A stretch of DNA of 64,000 bases from Flavobacterium akiainvivens (GTDB lineage Bacteria; Bacteroidota; Bacteroidia; Flavobacteriales; Flavobacteriaceae), in contig NZ_LIYD01000005.1 of the NCBI RefSeq assembly GCF_001278115.1, forward strand, positions 2,906,281-2,970,280, in the 5' to 3' direction. Each line of letters opens with the position of its first letter. The stretch's first letter is position 1. The translations under genes were made by a program, and so were the position numbers. Of this stretch, positions 1 through 8,696 are shown in pieces. The notes under the pieces were generated by a model. The model was not told the origin of the DNA. It made no database searches and saw nothing but the letters and a program-made list of their open reading frames with translations.

Positions 1-294
1 TTAAAAAAATGTAACTTGAAATGTAGTATGACTCAAAACTCAGATCCTTATGAAAATGCAGTAGCGGAAAGGGTAAATGGAATATTAAAACAGGAGTTTA
101 TGATTGACGCTTACCATCTTGAATTATCATTAATGAAAAAGCTGGTAGCGGAGGTTATAAATAAGTATAATCAAATCAGGCCACATTGGTCAAATTATAT
201 GCTGACTCCAAACAAAATGCACCTGCAAAGCAGTATCAAAATGAAAACCTATAAAACAAAAAACAGAAGTAACCCGAAAGCTACTTCTGTCTAA
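1..294 (+). CDS. IS3-family transposase, C-terminal fragment (cut by window edge)
   Basis: The reading frame is open to the left edge, so only the C-terminal end of the protein is visible. The segment SMTQNSDPYENAVAERVNG is typical of the end of the IS3-type integrase core (DDE transposase): the Glu of the triad normally lies in the N-A-x-A-E-x block seen here. It is followed by the usual INKYNQIRPH segment. It would catalyse transposition of its own element. The element ends about 50 bp further right, only about 20 bp from the thiL stop codon. Whether the copy is intact cannot be judged from this window. The IS3 family is clear; the subgroup was not determined. Confidence 0.85.
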   Translation, partial: LKKCNLKCSMTQNSDPYENAVAERVNGILKQEFMIDAYHLELSLMKKLVAEVINKYNQIRPHWSNYMLTPNKMHLQSSIKMKTYKTKNRSNPKATSV

Positions 295-320
295 AAAAAT
301 GTATTTTTACTATTATTAAT

Positions 321-347
321 CCTGTATCGTTATTTTAGGACTAGTCA
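321..347 (+). mobile_element. Probable right terminal inverted repeat of the IS3-type element
   Basis: After the transposase stop there is a short AT-rich tail, then a sequence whose reverse complement begins TGACTAGTCCTAAAATAACG. This resembles the TGA...CCTAAAATA ends of IS3 elements in Bacteroidota. The left end lies outside the window, so the inverted repeat and target duplication cannot be confirmed. Confidence 0.5.
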
Positions 348-366
348 TTGGTATTTCTAAAGCTAT

Positions 367-1422
367 TTATGCTTCATCGTTGCTTAGTGCATTCCACCCT
401 CTTGATTTAAGCGGGATTTTGGTATTGGCACGGGTTATAAGGTGTGTGCCCTCACTTTGCTGGGTCAGGTGCCCAATGATGGTAAAGTTAGGGTTGCCCT
501 TTATTTTATCATAATCATCCTGCTTAATGGTAAAAAGCAGTTCGTAGTCTTCTCCGCCGTTTATAGCTACGGTGGTAATGTCTATATTAAACTCCTCGCA
601 GGTATTGATAAGCTGCGGATCAACCGGAATTTTTTCTTCATACAGGTTGCAACCTACCCCACTCAGCCTGCACAGGTGCATAATCTCGCTGCTCAGTCCG
701 TCACTCACATCAATCATGCTTGTAGGGGCAATTTCAAGCCCTTTTAAGATGGCTTTTACATCGGTACGTGCTTCGGGCTTCAGCTGGCGCTCTATAAGGT
801 AGCTATAGCCATCTAAATCAGGCTGGTTGTTTGGGTTAACCTGGAATACCTGTTTTTCGCGTTCCAAAACCTGAAGGCCCATGTATGCAGCACCCACATC
901 GCCGGTAACCACAAGCAGGTCGCCATCTCCGGCACCGTTGCGGTAAGCCAGGTCTTCGGCATCAGCCTCGCCTATGGCGGTAATGCTTAGTATCATCCCT
1001 TTTTGTGATGATGTGGTGTCGCCCCCCACTATATCTACATTGTAGCCTTTTGCAGCCAGCTTGATACCGTCGTACAACTCATCAAGCGCCTCAACGGGAA
1101 AGCGGTTGCTCACAGCAATGCTCACGGTTATTTGGGTAGGCGTGGCGTTCATGGCGGCAATATCGCTCAGGTTTACCACCACGGCCTTGTAGCCCAGGTG
1201 CTTTAGCGGCATGTAGCCCAGGTCAAAATGCACGCCCTCGATAAGCAGGTCGGTACTTATTACCACTTTTTTATCTTTAAAATCAAGTATGGCGGCATCA
1301 TCGCCTATGCCTGTAAGGGTAGACGGCTGCTTGATTTCTATATTTTGCGTAAGGTGCTCTATAAGCCCGAATTCGCCCAGAGCGGCAAGCCCGGTGCGTT
1401 GCTGGTTTTTGTCTTCAATCAT
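367..1422 (-). CDS. thiL: Thiamine-monophosphate kinase ThiL
   Basis: ThiL phosphorylates thiamine monophosphate to thiamine diphosphate with ATP, the last step of cofactor synthesis in the cytoplasm. The 351-residue length is normal for flavobacterial ThiL. Family motifs are present in order: GIGDDAA at residues 38-44 (metal-binding Asp pair), STDLLIEGVHF near 56-66, VNLSDIAAMNA near 84-94, GGDTT near 132, then DVSDGLSSE and GGEDYELLF in the C-terminal half. The start is an ATG preceded by an A-rich stretch. It is the last gene of a leftward series and stands about 90 bp from the WYL regulator, so it may have its own promoter. The IS3 end lies just past its stop and leaves the coding region intact. 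Confidence 0.95.
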   Translation of the reverse strand: MIEDKNQQRTGLAALGEFGLIEHLTQNIEIKQPSTLTGIGDDAAILDFKDKKVVISTDLLIEGVHFDLGYMPLKHLGYKAVVVNLSDIAAMNATPTQITVSIAVSNRFPVEALDELYDGIKLAAKGYNVDIVGGDTTSSQKGMILSITAIGEADAEDLAYRNGAGDGDLLVVTGDVGAAYMGLQVLEREKQVFQVNPNNQPDLDGYSYLIERQLKPEARTDVKAILKGLEIAPTSMIDVSDGLSSEIMHLCRLSGVGCNLYEEKIPVDPQLINTCEEFNIDITTVAINGGEDYELLFTIKQDDYDKIKGNPNFTIIGHLTQQSEGTHLITRANTKIPLKSRGWNALSNDEA

Positions 1423-1512
1423 TTTTTTAGAGTTGCAAAGTAGCAGAGTTACAAAGTGACAAAGTTACAATTAAGTCATAAGGTTAGAAAACCGAAAGTT
1501 ATAAAGTCAAAT

Positions 1513-2583
1513 CTATAACTTTTTAGAAACCTCATCCCAATCAAGGAGCCGTTGAGGATTTTCTTTAGATTTCTTTACTCTACTCAAAACCAAATCCTGA
1601 TGTGATTGTGTAATTTTATCATCAGAATCTAAATGCCCGCGGTAGCGCTCCATGATTTTCAGTACGTTTTCCTTGAGTTCTTCGGGTTCGAGTATGGTGG
1701 CATAATCGGCATACATTAAGTACCAGCGGGGAAACCACTCGGTTATATTTTGCGATTCAAACACCATCTCCACCCCATCGGGTGTTATAGTTTCGCTCAC
1801 AAACCCGTGATAGTAGCGGTCGTTGCTTAAAAAACGGACTTTATCTGCCCGCACCAATATCCGTACGCGGGTGGTGGGGTATTGTTGTTTTTCGCGCTGG
1901 ATGTAATGTTCCAGCGGCTGGTGCTGTTTTGTAAACGGCTGCTGTGTAAGCTCTATAGACTGTACCCTATCAGTACGGAATTGCCTGTAATCGCTGCGCA
2001 GGTGGCAATAGGCCATGGCATACCAGTTGCTGTGGTCGTGAAATATGCCCACGGGCTCTATAATGCGCGTGCTGGCCTGATTTGCATCAAACGCCTGGTA
2101 GTGCAGGTTGACACATTTCTTTTCGGCTACGGCGCTGAAAAGCACCCCCAGCGCGTTGGGCACTGATAGCTGCGTAACAGGAAACGTTTGCTGCATGAGT
2201 ACGTTTTCTTCCATATGTTGCAGCCAGTCTTTGTCTACCTCTTTTAAAATGGCCTTTATTTTAAACATGGCGCTGTTATAGCTTTCGCCTAAACTCTTAT
2301 CGGTAAACTTTTGCATGAGCTTTTCGGCGGCAATAAAGCTGGCGGCTTCCTCGCGCGTAAACATTACCGGCGGCAGCCTGTAGCCGTCAACTAATGAGTA
2401 CCCCGTTCCGGCCTCGCCATACAGCGGCACGCCCGAAGCTTCAAGCGTACGGATGTCGCGGTATATGGTGCGCAGGCTTACACCGAAACGTTCGGCCAGG
2501 TCCTGCGCCTTTACCACCTTGCGCGATTGCAGCTGGATGAGTATGGCAACAATGCGGTCGAATTTTTTAGGGTTGTCGTGCAT
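1513..2583 (-). CDS. WYL-domain transcriptional regulator (YafY-like)
   Basis: A 356-residue DNA-binding regulator. The N-terminal winged helix-turn-helix (about residues 8-60, with the segment FGVSLRTIYRDIRTLE) is of the DeoR/HTH_11 type. A middle WYL domain follows (about 150-230, with EPVGIFHDHSNWYAMAYC), then a C-terminal WCX-like extension. WYL domains are thought to sense ligands, possibly nucleic acid or nucleotides, and many such regulators sit beside defence genes. Only 3 bp separate the stop of the DUF4276 gene from this ATG, so the two are probably co-transcribed and translationally coupled. Its base composition is richer in GC than the ATPase and DUF4276 genes, so it may be native while they are acquired. 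Family assignment is firm; the regulated target is inference. Confidence 0.85.
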   Translation of the reverse strand: MHDNPKKFDRIVAILIQLQSRKVVKAQDLAERFGVSLRTIYRDIRTLEASGVPLYGEAGTGYSLVDGYRLPPVMFTREEAASFIAAEKLMQKFTDKSLGESYNSAMFKIKAILKEVDKDWLQHMEENVLMQQTFPVTQLSVPNALGVLFSAVAEKKCVNLHYQAFDANQASTRIIEPVGIFHDHSNWYAMAYCHLRSDYRQFRTDRVQSIELTQQPFTKQHQPLEHYIQREKQQYPTTRVRILVRADKVRFLSNDRYYHGFVSETITPDGVEMVFESQNITEWFPRWYLMYADYATILEPEELKENVLKIMERYRGHLDSDDKITQSHQDLVLSRVKKSKENPQRLLDWDEVSKKL

Positions 2584-2586
2584 GGG

Positions 2587-3273
2587 TTACCAATTATTCA
2601 GAGCGTGTAAGAGATTTTCAATCCAGCCCTTAAAGCGCGGACATTTTTCGATAATAATTTCTATCCCCGTTAATTCAGCAATATTAATCCCATCCACTGT
2701 CTTCTCATACCGTTGTCCATGTAACTCATAGATAGCTTTAAGCCTATTTGATGGAGCACCTGCTTCTGTGCCATTAATATCTTCTACATTACCATATTGC
2801 CTGGTTACTGCCAAAACATCATTTATTATCTTTTCATCTTCAAGATAAAATCCCTCTTCCGGATTGGAGAAGAAAAGCGTTTCCATTTCATGTTTTTGAA
2901 TGTACGGAATGAAAAAACGGTAAGGAATTACAGTTTGGACTGCATCATTTAGTTTTTGCTGTAAATAGTCTATTTTATCATCTGTCAAATTTATACCTAA
3001 ACAACCTGAATAGCCTGGAAGTTTTGTTTCACTATTTAATCTAAAAAAGTCAATTAATGTTGTAACAATAGGTTGGTTTGAATAATGTAGTACTGGCTCT
3101 ACTGTATTTAAAAAATGTTGAATATTGTTAAATCCGTGCCCGCCACCGCTCATTGTAATAATCAAAGCCTGCAAATGACCATTAATGCCTTGCTTATAGA
3201 AATAAGGAATTAAAATTTGTTCAACAAACTCTAATTCTGTTTCACCTTCTACTACAAAATATAAATCCCTCAT
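2587..3273 (-). CDS. DUF4276 family protein (TOPRIM-like), partner of the AAA ATPase
   Basis: A 228-residue protein. It begins with the TOPRIM-like strand VVEGETE (Glu9, Glu11 and Glu13), followed by GGGHGF (residues 43-48) and TTLIDFF with Asp75, the pattern of the DUF4276 family. TOPRIM folds cut or rejoin nucleic acids using acidic residues and Mg2+. In OLD-family and PARIS-type defence systems a TOPRIM protein or domain works with an ABC-type ATPase. The ATPase gene overlaps this one by 4 bp on its upstream side, so they are translationally coupled. Base composition is AT-rich compared with lepA and the WYL gene. The family call is from motif recognition; nuclease activity and a defence role are inference from context. 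Confidence 0.75.
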   Translation of the reverse strand: MRDLYFVVEGETELEFVEQILIPYFYKQGINGHLQALIITMSGGGHGFNNIQHFLNTVEPVLHYSNQPIVTTLIDFFRLNSETKLPGYSGCLGINLTDDKIDYLQQKLNDAVQTVIPYRFFIPYIQKHEMETLFFSNPEEGFYLEDEKIINDVLAVTRQYGNVEDINGTEAGAPSNRLKAIYELHGQRYEKTVDGINIAELTGIEIIIEKCPRFKGWIENLLHALNNW

Positions 3274-4364
3274 GGCCGTGCACCTATTACATTTTTAATC
3301 CATAGGTCTCCCATGCTGTAGTCCTGAAGCCAGTTTTGCAAACTTTCGTTTTCAAGCCTTTTAAATTCTGATTGGCTGTTCCCCCTATCAACGGTAATTA
3401 TATCTTCTGCATCAAAATTATTCACAAGGTTTACTGATTGAGTTGATATAATTATCTGGCTTTGCGCAGAAGCTTTTTTTATAAGACCTGCTAATTTGTT
3501 GATAGCAACAGGATGTAATCCAAGTTCAGGCTCATCAATAATAATTGTTTTAGGAAGCTCAGGTTGCAATAACAGTGTTGCCAATGCAATGAACCTTATT
3601 GTACCATCTGAGAAATGACTTGCATTAAAATAATTTTCAGGATGATTTTTCTCAATCCATTCTAAAGTTATTCTTGAAGAATTGAGTCTGTCAGGTTTTA
3701 AGTCAAATCTCTCAAAAAAAGGCGCAATAGATTTTACAATCCTTTCTATTTTTTTGAAATTTGCGGGATAGACTTCTTGCAAATAATATAGAAATGATGG
3801 TAAATTGCTGCCATTCTCCTTCAGGTACGAATTGTCATTTAGTTGACTCGCAGATCTTAAAGGCGCGTCACTACTTGTGTCGTGAAAATGATATATTTTA
3901 AAAGATTTCAAGTATAAATTTACATAAGAGCTTATTCCAACCGTACTATTTCTTATAAAGCTTTCATCACTATTACTATTTATTCCATTCCATGCCCAGC
4001 CATGCCCATACCACGCAGGATTGCCTCCCTTAGATTTATTAAAACCTGTTGATTCTTCTGATATAAATAATTTATTATCGTTAGTAGGCTGCAATTTAAA
4101 GCTGTAAGCATTAGTTTCGTTAAACTCAACATGGGCTTCAATAAATTCAGTTTGTCTTCTCCCAAAATGGAGTAAATTATCTGCTCCTTCAGTTTTTGAG
4201 TAATTCTCAAGCCTTTGTTCGTAAATAATATTTAGGAGTTTGAAAAAAGAAATAAAATTAGATTTACCTACACCATTTGAACCAATAAGTACATTTATTG
4301 GCTTCAATTCCAAATCTAATTGTCTTATAGATTTATATCCTTGTATTTCTAACTTGTTTATCAT
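3270..4364 (-). CDS. AAA/ABC-type ATPase (AAA_21, OLD-like), first gene of a putative defence module
   Basis: A 364-residue P-loop ATPase of the SMC/RecF/OLD-like class. Walker A is GSNGVGKS at residues 28-35, an ABC-signature-like stretch FSDGTIRFIAL lies about 15-25 residues before Walker B, and Walker B with the D-loop reads IIIDEPELGLHP, ending at residue 285. The segment IIISTQS follows, with Gln where many family members have a switch His. There is no fused TOPRIM domain; that role is probably carried by the overlapping downstream DUF4276 gene. A TAnnTTTG promoter lies just upstream, beside the lepA terminator, so the module looks like an independent transcription unit. The gene is AT-rich, consistent with acquisition. 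The ATPase family is certain; the defence role is inferred. Confidence 0.85.
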   Translation of the reverse strand: MINKLEIQGYKSIRQLDLELKPINVLIGSNGVGKSNFISFFKLLNIIYEQRLENYSKTEGADNLLHFGRRQTEFIEAHVEFNETNAYSFKLQPTNDNKLFISEESTGFNKSKGGNPAWYGHGWAWNGINSNSDESFIRNSTVGISSYVNLYLKSFKIYHFHDTSSDAPLRSASQLNDNSYLKENGSNLPSFLYYLQEVYPANFKKIERIVKSIAPFFERFDLKPDRLNSSRITLEWIEKNHPENYFNASHFSDGTIRFIALATLLLQPELPKTIIIDEPELGLHPVAINKLAGLIKKASAQSQIIISTQSVNLVNNFDAEDIITVDRGNSQSEFKRLENESLQNWLQDYSMGDLWIKNVIGARP

Positions 4365-4380
4365 TGATAATATTAATACT

Positions 4381-4388
4381 CAAACTTA
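4381..4388 (-). promoter_or_regulatory. Candidate TAnnTTTG promoter of the ATPase-DUF4276-WYL module
   Basis: On the minus strand the sequence reads TAAGTTTG, 16 bp before the ATPase ATG. It matches the Bacteroidota -7 element. No good -33 TTG is apparent because that position falls in the terminator. Confidence 0.4.
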
Positions 4389-4418
4389 CAAAAAAAACCC
4401 GGCACATCTGCACCGGGT
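4389..4418 (-). terminator. Intrinsic terminator after lepA
   Basis: On the minus strand a stem ACCCGG/CCGGGT with a 10-nt loop is followed by a run of eight T. It lies about 40 nt after the lepA stop and separates lepA from the ATPase module. Confidence 0.8.
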
Positions 4419-4458
4419 CTATAATTCAAAATTCAGAATTTAAAATTCAAAATAACCT

Positions 4459-6255
4459 TTAGTCATTCAGCTTCAGTACCGCCATAAACGCTTCCTGCGG
4501 AATCTCAACGTTGCCCACCTGGCGCATACGTTTCTTACCTTTTTTCTGTTTTTCAAGAAGTTTACGCTTACGCGAAATATCACCACCGTAACACTTGGCG
4601 GTAACGTCTTTGCGGAGGGCCTTAACCGTTTCGCGGCTGATAACCTTAACGCCAATAGCCGCCTGTATAGGAATATCAAACTGCTGGCGCGGGATAAGCT
4701 CTTTCAGCTTTTCGCACATTTTTTTACCAATGTTGTAGGCATTGTCTTCGTGAATCAGGGCGCTAAGTGCATCTACCGGCTGTGCGTTAAGCAGCACGTC
4801 AAGGCGTACCAGTTTAGAGGTGCGCATGCCAATAGGCGTATAGTCAAACGAGGCGTAGCCTTTAGAAACCGTTTTAAGCCTGTCATAAAAGTCGAATACA
4901 ATCTCGGCCAGCGGCATATCAAAGGTAAGCTCCACACGCTCTGTAGTAAGGTACGTTTGGTTAGTAATCAAACCACGTTTCTCTATACAAAGGCTCATTA
5001 CGTTGCCCACAAAATCAGATTTTGTAATGATGGTTGCCTTAATGTATGGCTCCTCTACATGGCTTAGCTTAGACGGCTCAGGCAGGTCGGAAGGGTTATT
5101 TACAATAATGGGTTTTTCAGGCTCTTTCTTGGTATAAGCGAGATACGACACGTTAGGCACGGTAGTAATAACCGTCATGTTAAACTCGCGCTCCAAGCGT
5201 TCCTGTATGATTTCCATGTGCAGCATGCCCAGGAAACCGCATCGGAAACCAAAGCCCAGCGCCGCAGAGCTTTCAGCTGCAAACACCAGTGAAGCATCGT
5301 TAAGCTGCAGTTTTTCCATAGAGTTGCGCAGCTCTTCATAATCTTCGGTATCAACCGGGTAAATACCGGCAAATACCATGGGCTTTACGTCTTCAAAACC
5401 GCTTACCATGTTTTGGGTAGGGTTTTTGGCATCGGTAAGCGTATCGCCCACCTTAACCTCGCGTGCTTCTTTTATACCGCTTATCAGGTAGCCCACGTCG
5501 CCGGCGCTAACGGCCTGCTTGGGTACCTGGTTTAGTTTAAGTGTACCAATTTCATCGGCAAAATATTCGTTGCCGGTAGCCATAAATTTAATTTTCTGGC
5601 CTTTTTTTATGGTTCCGTTCTTTACACGAAAGATAACCTCAATACCACGGAATGGGTTATACACCGAGTCGAATATAAGCGCCTGTAGCGGCTCTTCCGG
5701 GTCGCCCTTTGGAGCAGGGATACGCTCTATAATAGCCGCAAGTATATTTTCTACACCAAGGCCTGTTTTGCCAGACGCAGGGATAATATCCTCAAGCTTA
5801 CAGCCCAAAAGGTCTACAATATCATCGCTTACCTCCTCAGGGTTGGCGCTTGGCAGGTCGACTTTATTAAGTACGGGGATTATTTCCAGGTCGTTTTCCA
5901 GCGCCAGGTACAGGTTGCTTATGGTTTGTGCCTGTATGCTTTGTGCGGCATCTACAATAAGCAGTGCGCCTTCGCACGCTGCAATAGAGCGCGATACCTC
6001 ATAACTAAAGTCTACGTGGCCCGGGGTATCTATAAGGTTAAGTATGTATTGCTCGCCCTTGTAGGTATATTCCATTTGTATGGCGTGGCTTTTAATGGTA
6101 ATACCACGCTCACGCTCAAGGTCCATATTGTCCAGTAGCTGTGCCTGCTGCTCGCGCGCCGTTACGGTTTGCGTGGCATCAAGAAGCCTGTCTGCCAGGG
6201 TACTTTTACCGTGGTCTATGTGGGCAATAATGCAAAAATTCCTGATATGCTTCAT
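4459..6255 (-). CDS. lepA: Elongation factor 4 (LepA), ribosome back-translocating GTPase
   Basis: LepA is a translational GTPase that binds stalled or mis-translocated ribosomes and affects initiation and assembly. The 598-residue length is standard. G-domain motifs are G1 AHIDHGKST at residues 11-19, G2 in [10 protein letters not shown]3 DTPGHVDF near 77, G4 NKVDLPSA near 131 and G5 SGKTGLG near 160. Domains II, III and V follow, then the lysine-rich LepA-specific C-terminal end containing [13 protein letters not shown]. The start ATG opens [18 protein letters not shown], the usual family N-terminus. It is followed by its own terminator. Nothing unusual was seen. Confidence 0.97.
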   Translation of the reverse strand: MKHIRNFCIIAHIDHGKSTLADRLLDATQTVTAREQQAQLLDNMDLERERGITIKSHAIQMEYTYKGEQYILNLIDTPGHVDFSYEVSRSIAACEGALLIVDAAQSIQAQTISNLYLALENDLEIIPVLNKVDLPSANPEEVSDDIVDLLGCKLEDIIPASGKTGLGVENILAAIIERIPAPKGDPEEPLQALIFDSVYNPFRGIEVIFRVKNGTIKKGQKIKFMATGNEYFADEIGTLKLNQVPKQAVSAGDVGYLISGIKEAREVKVGDTLTDAKNPTQNMVSGFEDVKPMVFAGIYPVDTEDYEELRNSMEKLQLNDASLVFAAESSAALGFGFRCGFLGMLHMEIIQERLEREFNMTVITTVPNVSYLAYTKKEPEKPIIVNNPSDLPEPSKLSHVEEPYIKATIITKSDFVGNVMSLCIEKRGLITNQTYLTTERVELTFDMPLAEIVFDFYDRLKTVSKGYASFDYTPIGMRTSKLVRLDVLLNAQPVDALSALIHEDNAYNIGKKMCEKLKELIPRQQFDIPIQAAIGVKVISRETVKALRKDVTAKCYGGDISRKRKLLEKQKKGKKRMRQVGNVEIPQEAFMAVLKLND

Positions 6256-6457
6256 CTTCGTCTGTTATCTCTTTTCTGTTCCTTTTTCCTTCGACAGGCT
6301 CAGGATGACATCCGGAGGCTGTACTGTATAAAGGTACGGGAATTAATGGGCAAATATAGTTAAAGTTAGCGAGTTGCAAAGCAGGGCAGTATCAAATAAA
6401 AAAGGCACATACAGGTTTGCTGCATGCGCCTTTTTAACAAGTGTATTTAGGTAACGT
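6256..6457. other. Intergenic region between lepA and the small secreted protein gene
   Basis: No gene is visible. It contains the word CTTCGACAGGCTCAGGATGACA (first 20 bases at about 6281-6300), also found in altered form near 20500 and 21405, and a hairpin terminator at 6398-6436. Confidence 0.5.
6398..6436. terminator. Bidirectional intrinsic terminator
   Basis: The arms AAAAAGGC and GCCTTTTT flank an inner CAT/ATG pairing. It lies about 22 nt after the stop of the small minus-strand gene and can act in both directions. Confidence 0.7.
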
Positions 6458-6658
6458 TTATACTGTGGCTTTTTTTTGCCTTGTGGCGGCATAACCTATA
6501 ATACCGGCAGCCAGTACACCGGCATATACATAGCCGTTAATAGGGGCTGTTGATGTAGATTCATCATCTACGGTTTCCTGAAAACCCGGCTGTGCGTTTA
6601 TGCTTAGCGGGGCAAACATCATAAACAACAATGCTGTAAGGGCATAGAATCTTTTCAT
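6458..6658 (-). CDS. Small secreted protein with PID-CTERM-like C-terminal anchor
   Basis: From the preferred ATG at 6658 the product is 66 residues: MKRFYALTALLFMM begins a signal peptide that would be cut after NAQ. A short acidic linker (VDDESTS) follows, then the segment APINGYVYAGVLAAGIIGYAA and a terminal RQKK cluster. This proline-plus-Ile-Asn-Gly motif, hydrophobic helix and basic tail resembles the PID-CTERM sorting signals of flavobacterial small proteins; the match is by eye. A longer start at 6679 would add seven residues before the signal peptide and is less likely. It directly follows the 670-residue T9SS cargo gene (25 nt, or 4 nt with the longer start), so the two are almost certainly one transcript. 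Function unknown. Confidence 0.65.
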   Translation of the reverse strand: MKRFYALTALLFMMFAPLSINAQPGFQETVDDESTSTAPINGYVYAGVLAAGIIGYAATRQKKATV

Positions 6659-6683
6659 GGGGGTTACAATAGTGTTCATAGCT

Positions 6684-8696
6684 TTAGTGTTTTACGATTA
6701 TTTTTGAGTTATATACTTTTGAGCCTGAAGTTATTTCTACCATATACAGACCATCGGTAAGTTGGGTTTGGGGGGTAATAGTAAAGGTATCGCCGGCAGG
6801 TGTAGCCTGTGCAGCTATTGCCTGGCCCAACTGGTTGTAAAGCGTTACGGTAATTTCTTCGGCACCGGCAAGCGCCACATTAAATGTTGAGCCTGTTGCA
6901 GGGTTAGGATATACCGAGAACTGTGCAGCAGATGGGTTATTTACAGAAAGGGTAGACTGGAATACAACTTCAAACCTGCCTTCGGCAACAGAACCGGCTT
7001 CGCCTTCGGCAACCGTAAAGCTGTAAAGCGTTTCGGCGTTGTTTTGCAGCTCTGTAAGCGTGTTTGTATGATTATCTTTAAGCCATGCTGAAACTCCGTT
7101 TAAACCATTTGTATTAGCCTTAAATGTATAGTTAGCCGCTCGGTATGTAGTAGCCGAAAGCGCAAGGGTTTCGCCATCTACCGGCATTGCCCTGCTTTCG
7201 TAGCTCAGGTTTTGGCCATTGGTTACAAGTGCTATACTTTCATCCTGGTTAGCAGGTTTTTTAGCATCAAAAGCGTCAACATCATTGCTGTATGCATCAT
7301 CAAAGCGCACTACAAGGCCGTCTGCCGAAGGGCCGTTAGCCGCAAGGCTTTCATCTGTATATAGCGTAAGTGCAATTGCAGCGCCTTCGTTATCAGAATT
7401 TGTCCTGTACAGGTTAGGTGTACTGGTGCCGTTTGTGTATTTATGAGATTCCTTAAACGTAAGCCATGCAGTTCCTTCAGCAGCTGTTTCTACAAAAAAA
7501 GCCTGACCCGGGTGCAGGTATTTATTAGCGACTGAACTTGGGTTTGAATTTGTATTGGCATCTACATTTACAGTTACATAAGCACCCCTTGTGTTAACGG
7601 TTGGGTCCCAAACGTAGTAAAAGTTTGCATTAACATTTGTTGCACCGGCATCTGCAAGCAACTCCTGTACATCTACAGTTGCCTGGTATGGGTTGCCCAC
7701 AAAGTTAAACGCACCGGCTGCGGGGCTAAGGTTGCTTACCAGTACATTTCCGGTAGTAAGTGTACCTGTAGTGCGCAGTGTGGTAGCAGTAGCAACTGCT
7801 GCATTACTGGTTTGGTCTACAGCCCTGTCTCCACGCACCAGCATCCTGTATGGCACACCGGCTTCAAGATCTATATTAGTAGTAGTAACAGCCTCCCATG
7901 TTGCGGTTTCATTATCAAAGGTAAACAGCGATGGGTTGTTAGAGCCCGAAGCATCAAAGCCGTTAGCTGCACCACCTGTTCCTGTAATATCTGTACCAAG
8001 ACCCACAGGGTCTGTAGCCGGGCTGCCTTCCTGCCAGTTGCTGTTTATTGTTCCGCCGGTTGTAGGCGAGCTAAGGAAACGGAATGCCCTGCGCGCCGGA
8101 ATATAACGCTCTACCGTTACATTACCCGCAATGCTGCCGGCAGATTCTGCAACCTTGGCGGTGTTTTGTGCATTGCTTTTAAGGGTTAAGGCATTTGATG
8201 TATTGAATGTACCGTTTTGCAACGTTAAAACACCGTTTACTGCAAGCGCACCATTAAGTGTTACACCCTGGGCGTTGTTTGTAGTAAGGCTGTAAACCGC
8301 ACCGTTAAAAAATGCACCGGCAGGCAGCGTTTGTGGTGTAGTACCTATAAAAGACACCGTACCACCCAAAGCGCTTATGGTATTACTTGCCGATACAGTG
8401 CCCGATATGCGCAGCACACCATATCCGTTAAGGGTAATAGAGGCATCATTATCTACTGTTATATTGCGGCATTCGGCCGAACCATCCTCGCCGTCAATAA
8501 CCGGGTAGTTGCCCGATGTGTGTACAATCTGTACATCTGTTTGCAGTGTAGGGATTGCATTTAACGACCAGTTAGATACATTGTTCCAATTGTTGTCTAT
8601 AGCCCCCGTCCACACGCTTGTTTGTGCAAACGTGCCAAGTGTGGCAAATAAAGCTATTGCCAGCACTGAAGTTTTTTTTGTAATAATTTTTGTCAT
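6684..8696 (-). CDS. Secreted protein with T9SS type A C-terminal sorting domain
   Basis: A 670-residue cargo of type IX secretion. Residues 1-25 are a Sec signal peptide ending FAQ. Residues about 28-130 form a beta-rich domain starting WTGAIDNNWNNVSNWS that reappears in the 1291-residue protein at 8991-12866. The middle is repetitive beta-sandwich or beta-helix sequence rich in Asn, Thr, Ala and Gly. The last 75 residues (SVYPNPATGSTFNV to KIIVKH) are a canonical Por-type sorting domain that directs export across the outer membrane and is then removed. No catalytic domain is recognisable, so adhesin or surface-layer function is a guess. It is co-transcribed with the small protein downstream. 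Confidence 0.85.
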   Translation of the reverse strand: MTKIITKKTSVLAIALFATLGTFAQTSVWTGAIDNNWNNVSNWSLNAIPTLQTDVQIVHTSGNYPVIDGEDGSAECRNITVDNDASITLNGYGVLRISGTVSASNTISALGGTVSFIGTTPQTLPAGAFFNGAVYSLTTNNAQGVTLNGALAVNGVLTLQNGTFNTSNALTLKSNAQNTAKVAESAGSIAGNVTVERYIPARRAFRFLSSPTTGGTINSNWQEGSPATDPVGLGTDITGTGGAANGFDASGSNNPSLFTFDNETATWEAVTTTNIDLEAGVPYRMLVRGDRAVDQTSNAAVATATTLRTTGTLTTGNVLVSNLSPAAGAFNFVGNPYQATVDVQELLADAGATNVNANFYYVWDPTVNTRGAYVTVNVDANTNSNPSSVANKYLHPGQAFFVETAAEGTAWLTFKESHKYTNGTSTPNLYRTNSDNEGAAIALTLYTDESLAANGPSADGLVVRFDDAYSNDVDAFDAKKPANQDESIALVTNGQNLSYESRAMPVDGETLALSATTYRAANYTFKANTNGLNGVSAWLKDNHTNTLTELQNNAETLYSFTVAEGEAGSVAEGRFEVVFQSTLSVNNPSAAQFSVYPNPATGSTFNVALAGAEEITVTLYNQLGQAIAAQATPAGDTFTITPQTQLTDGLYMVEITSGSKVYNSKIIVKH

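Noticed and set aside
1513..4364. Calling the ATPase module PARIS or AbiL
   Set aside because: The TOPRIM partner is DUF4276, not DUF4435 or an RloB-like protein, so a named system would be over-claimed.
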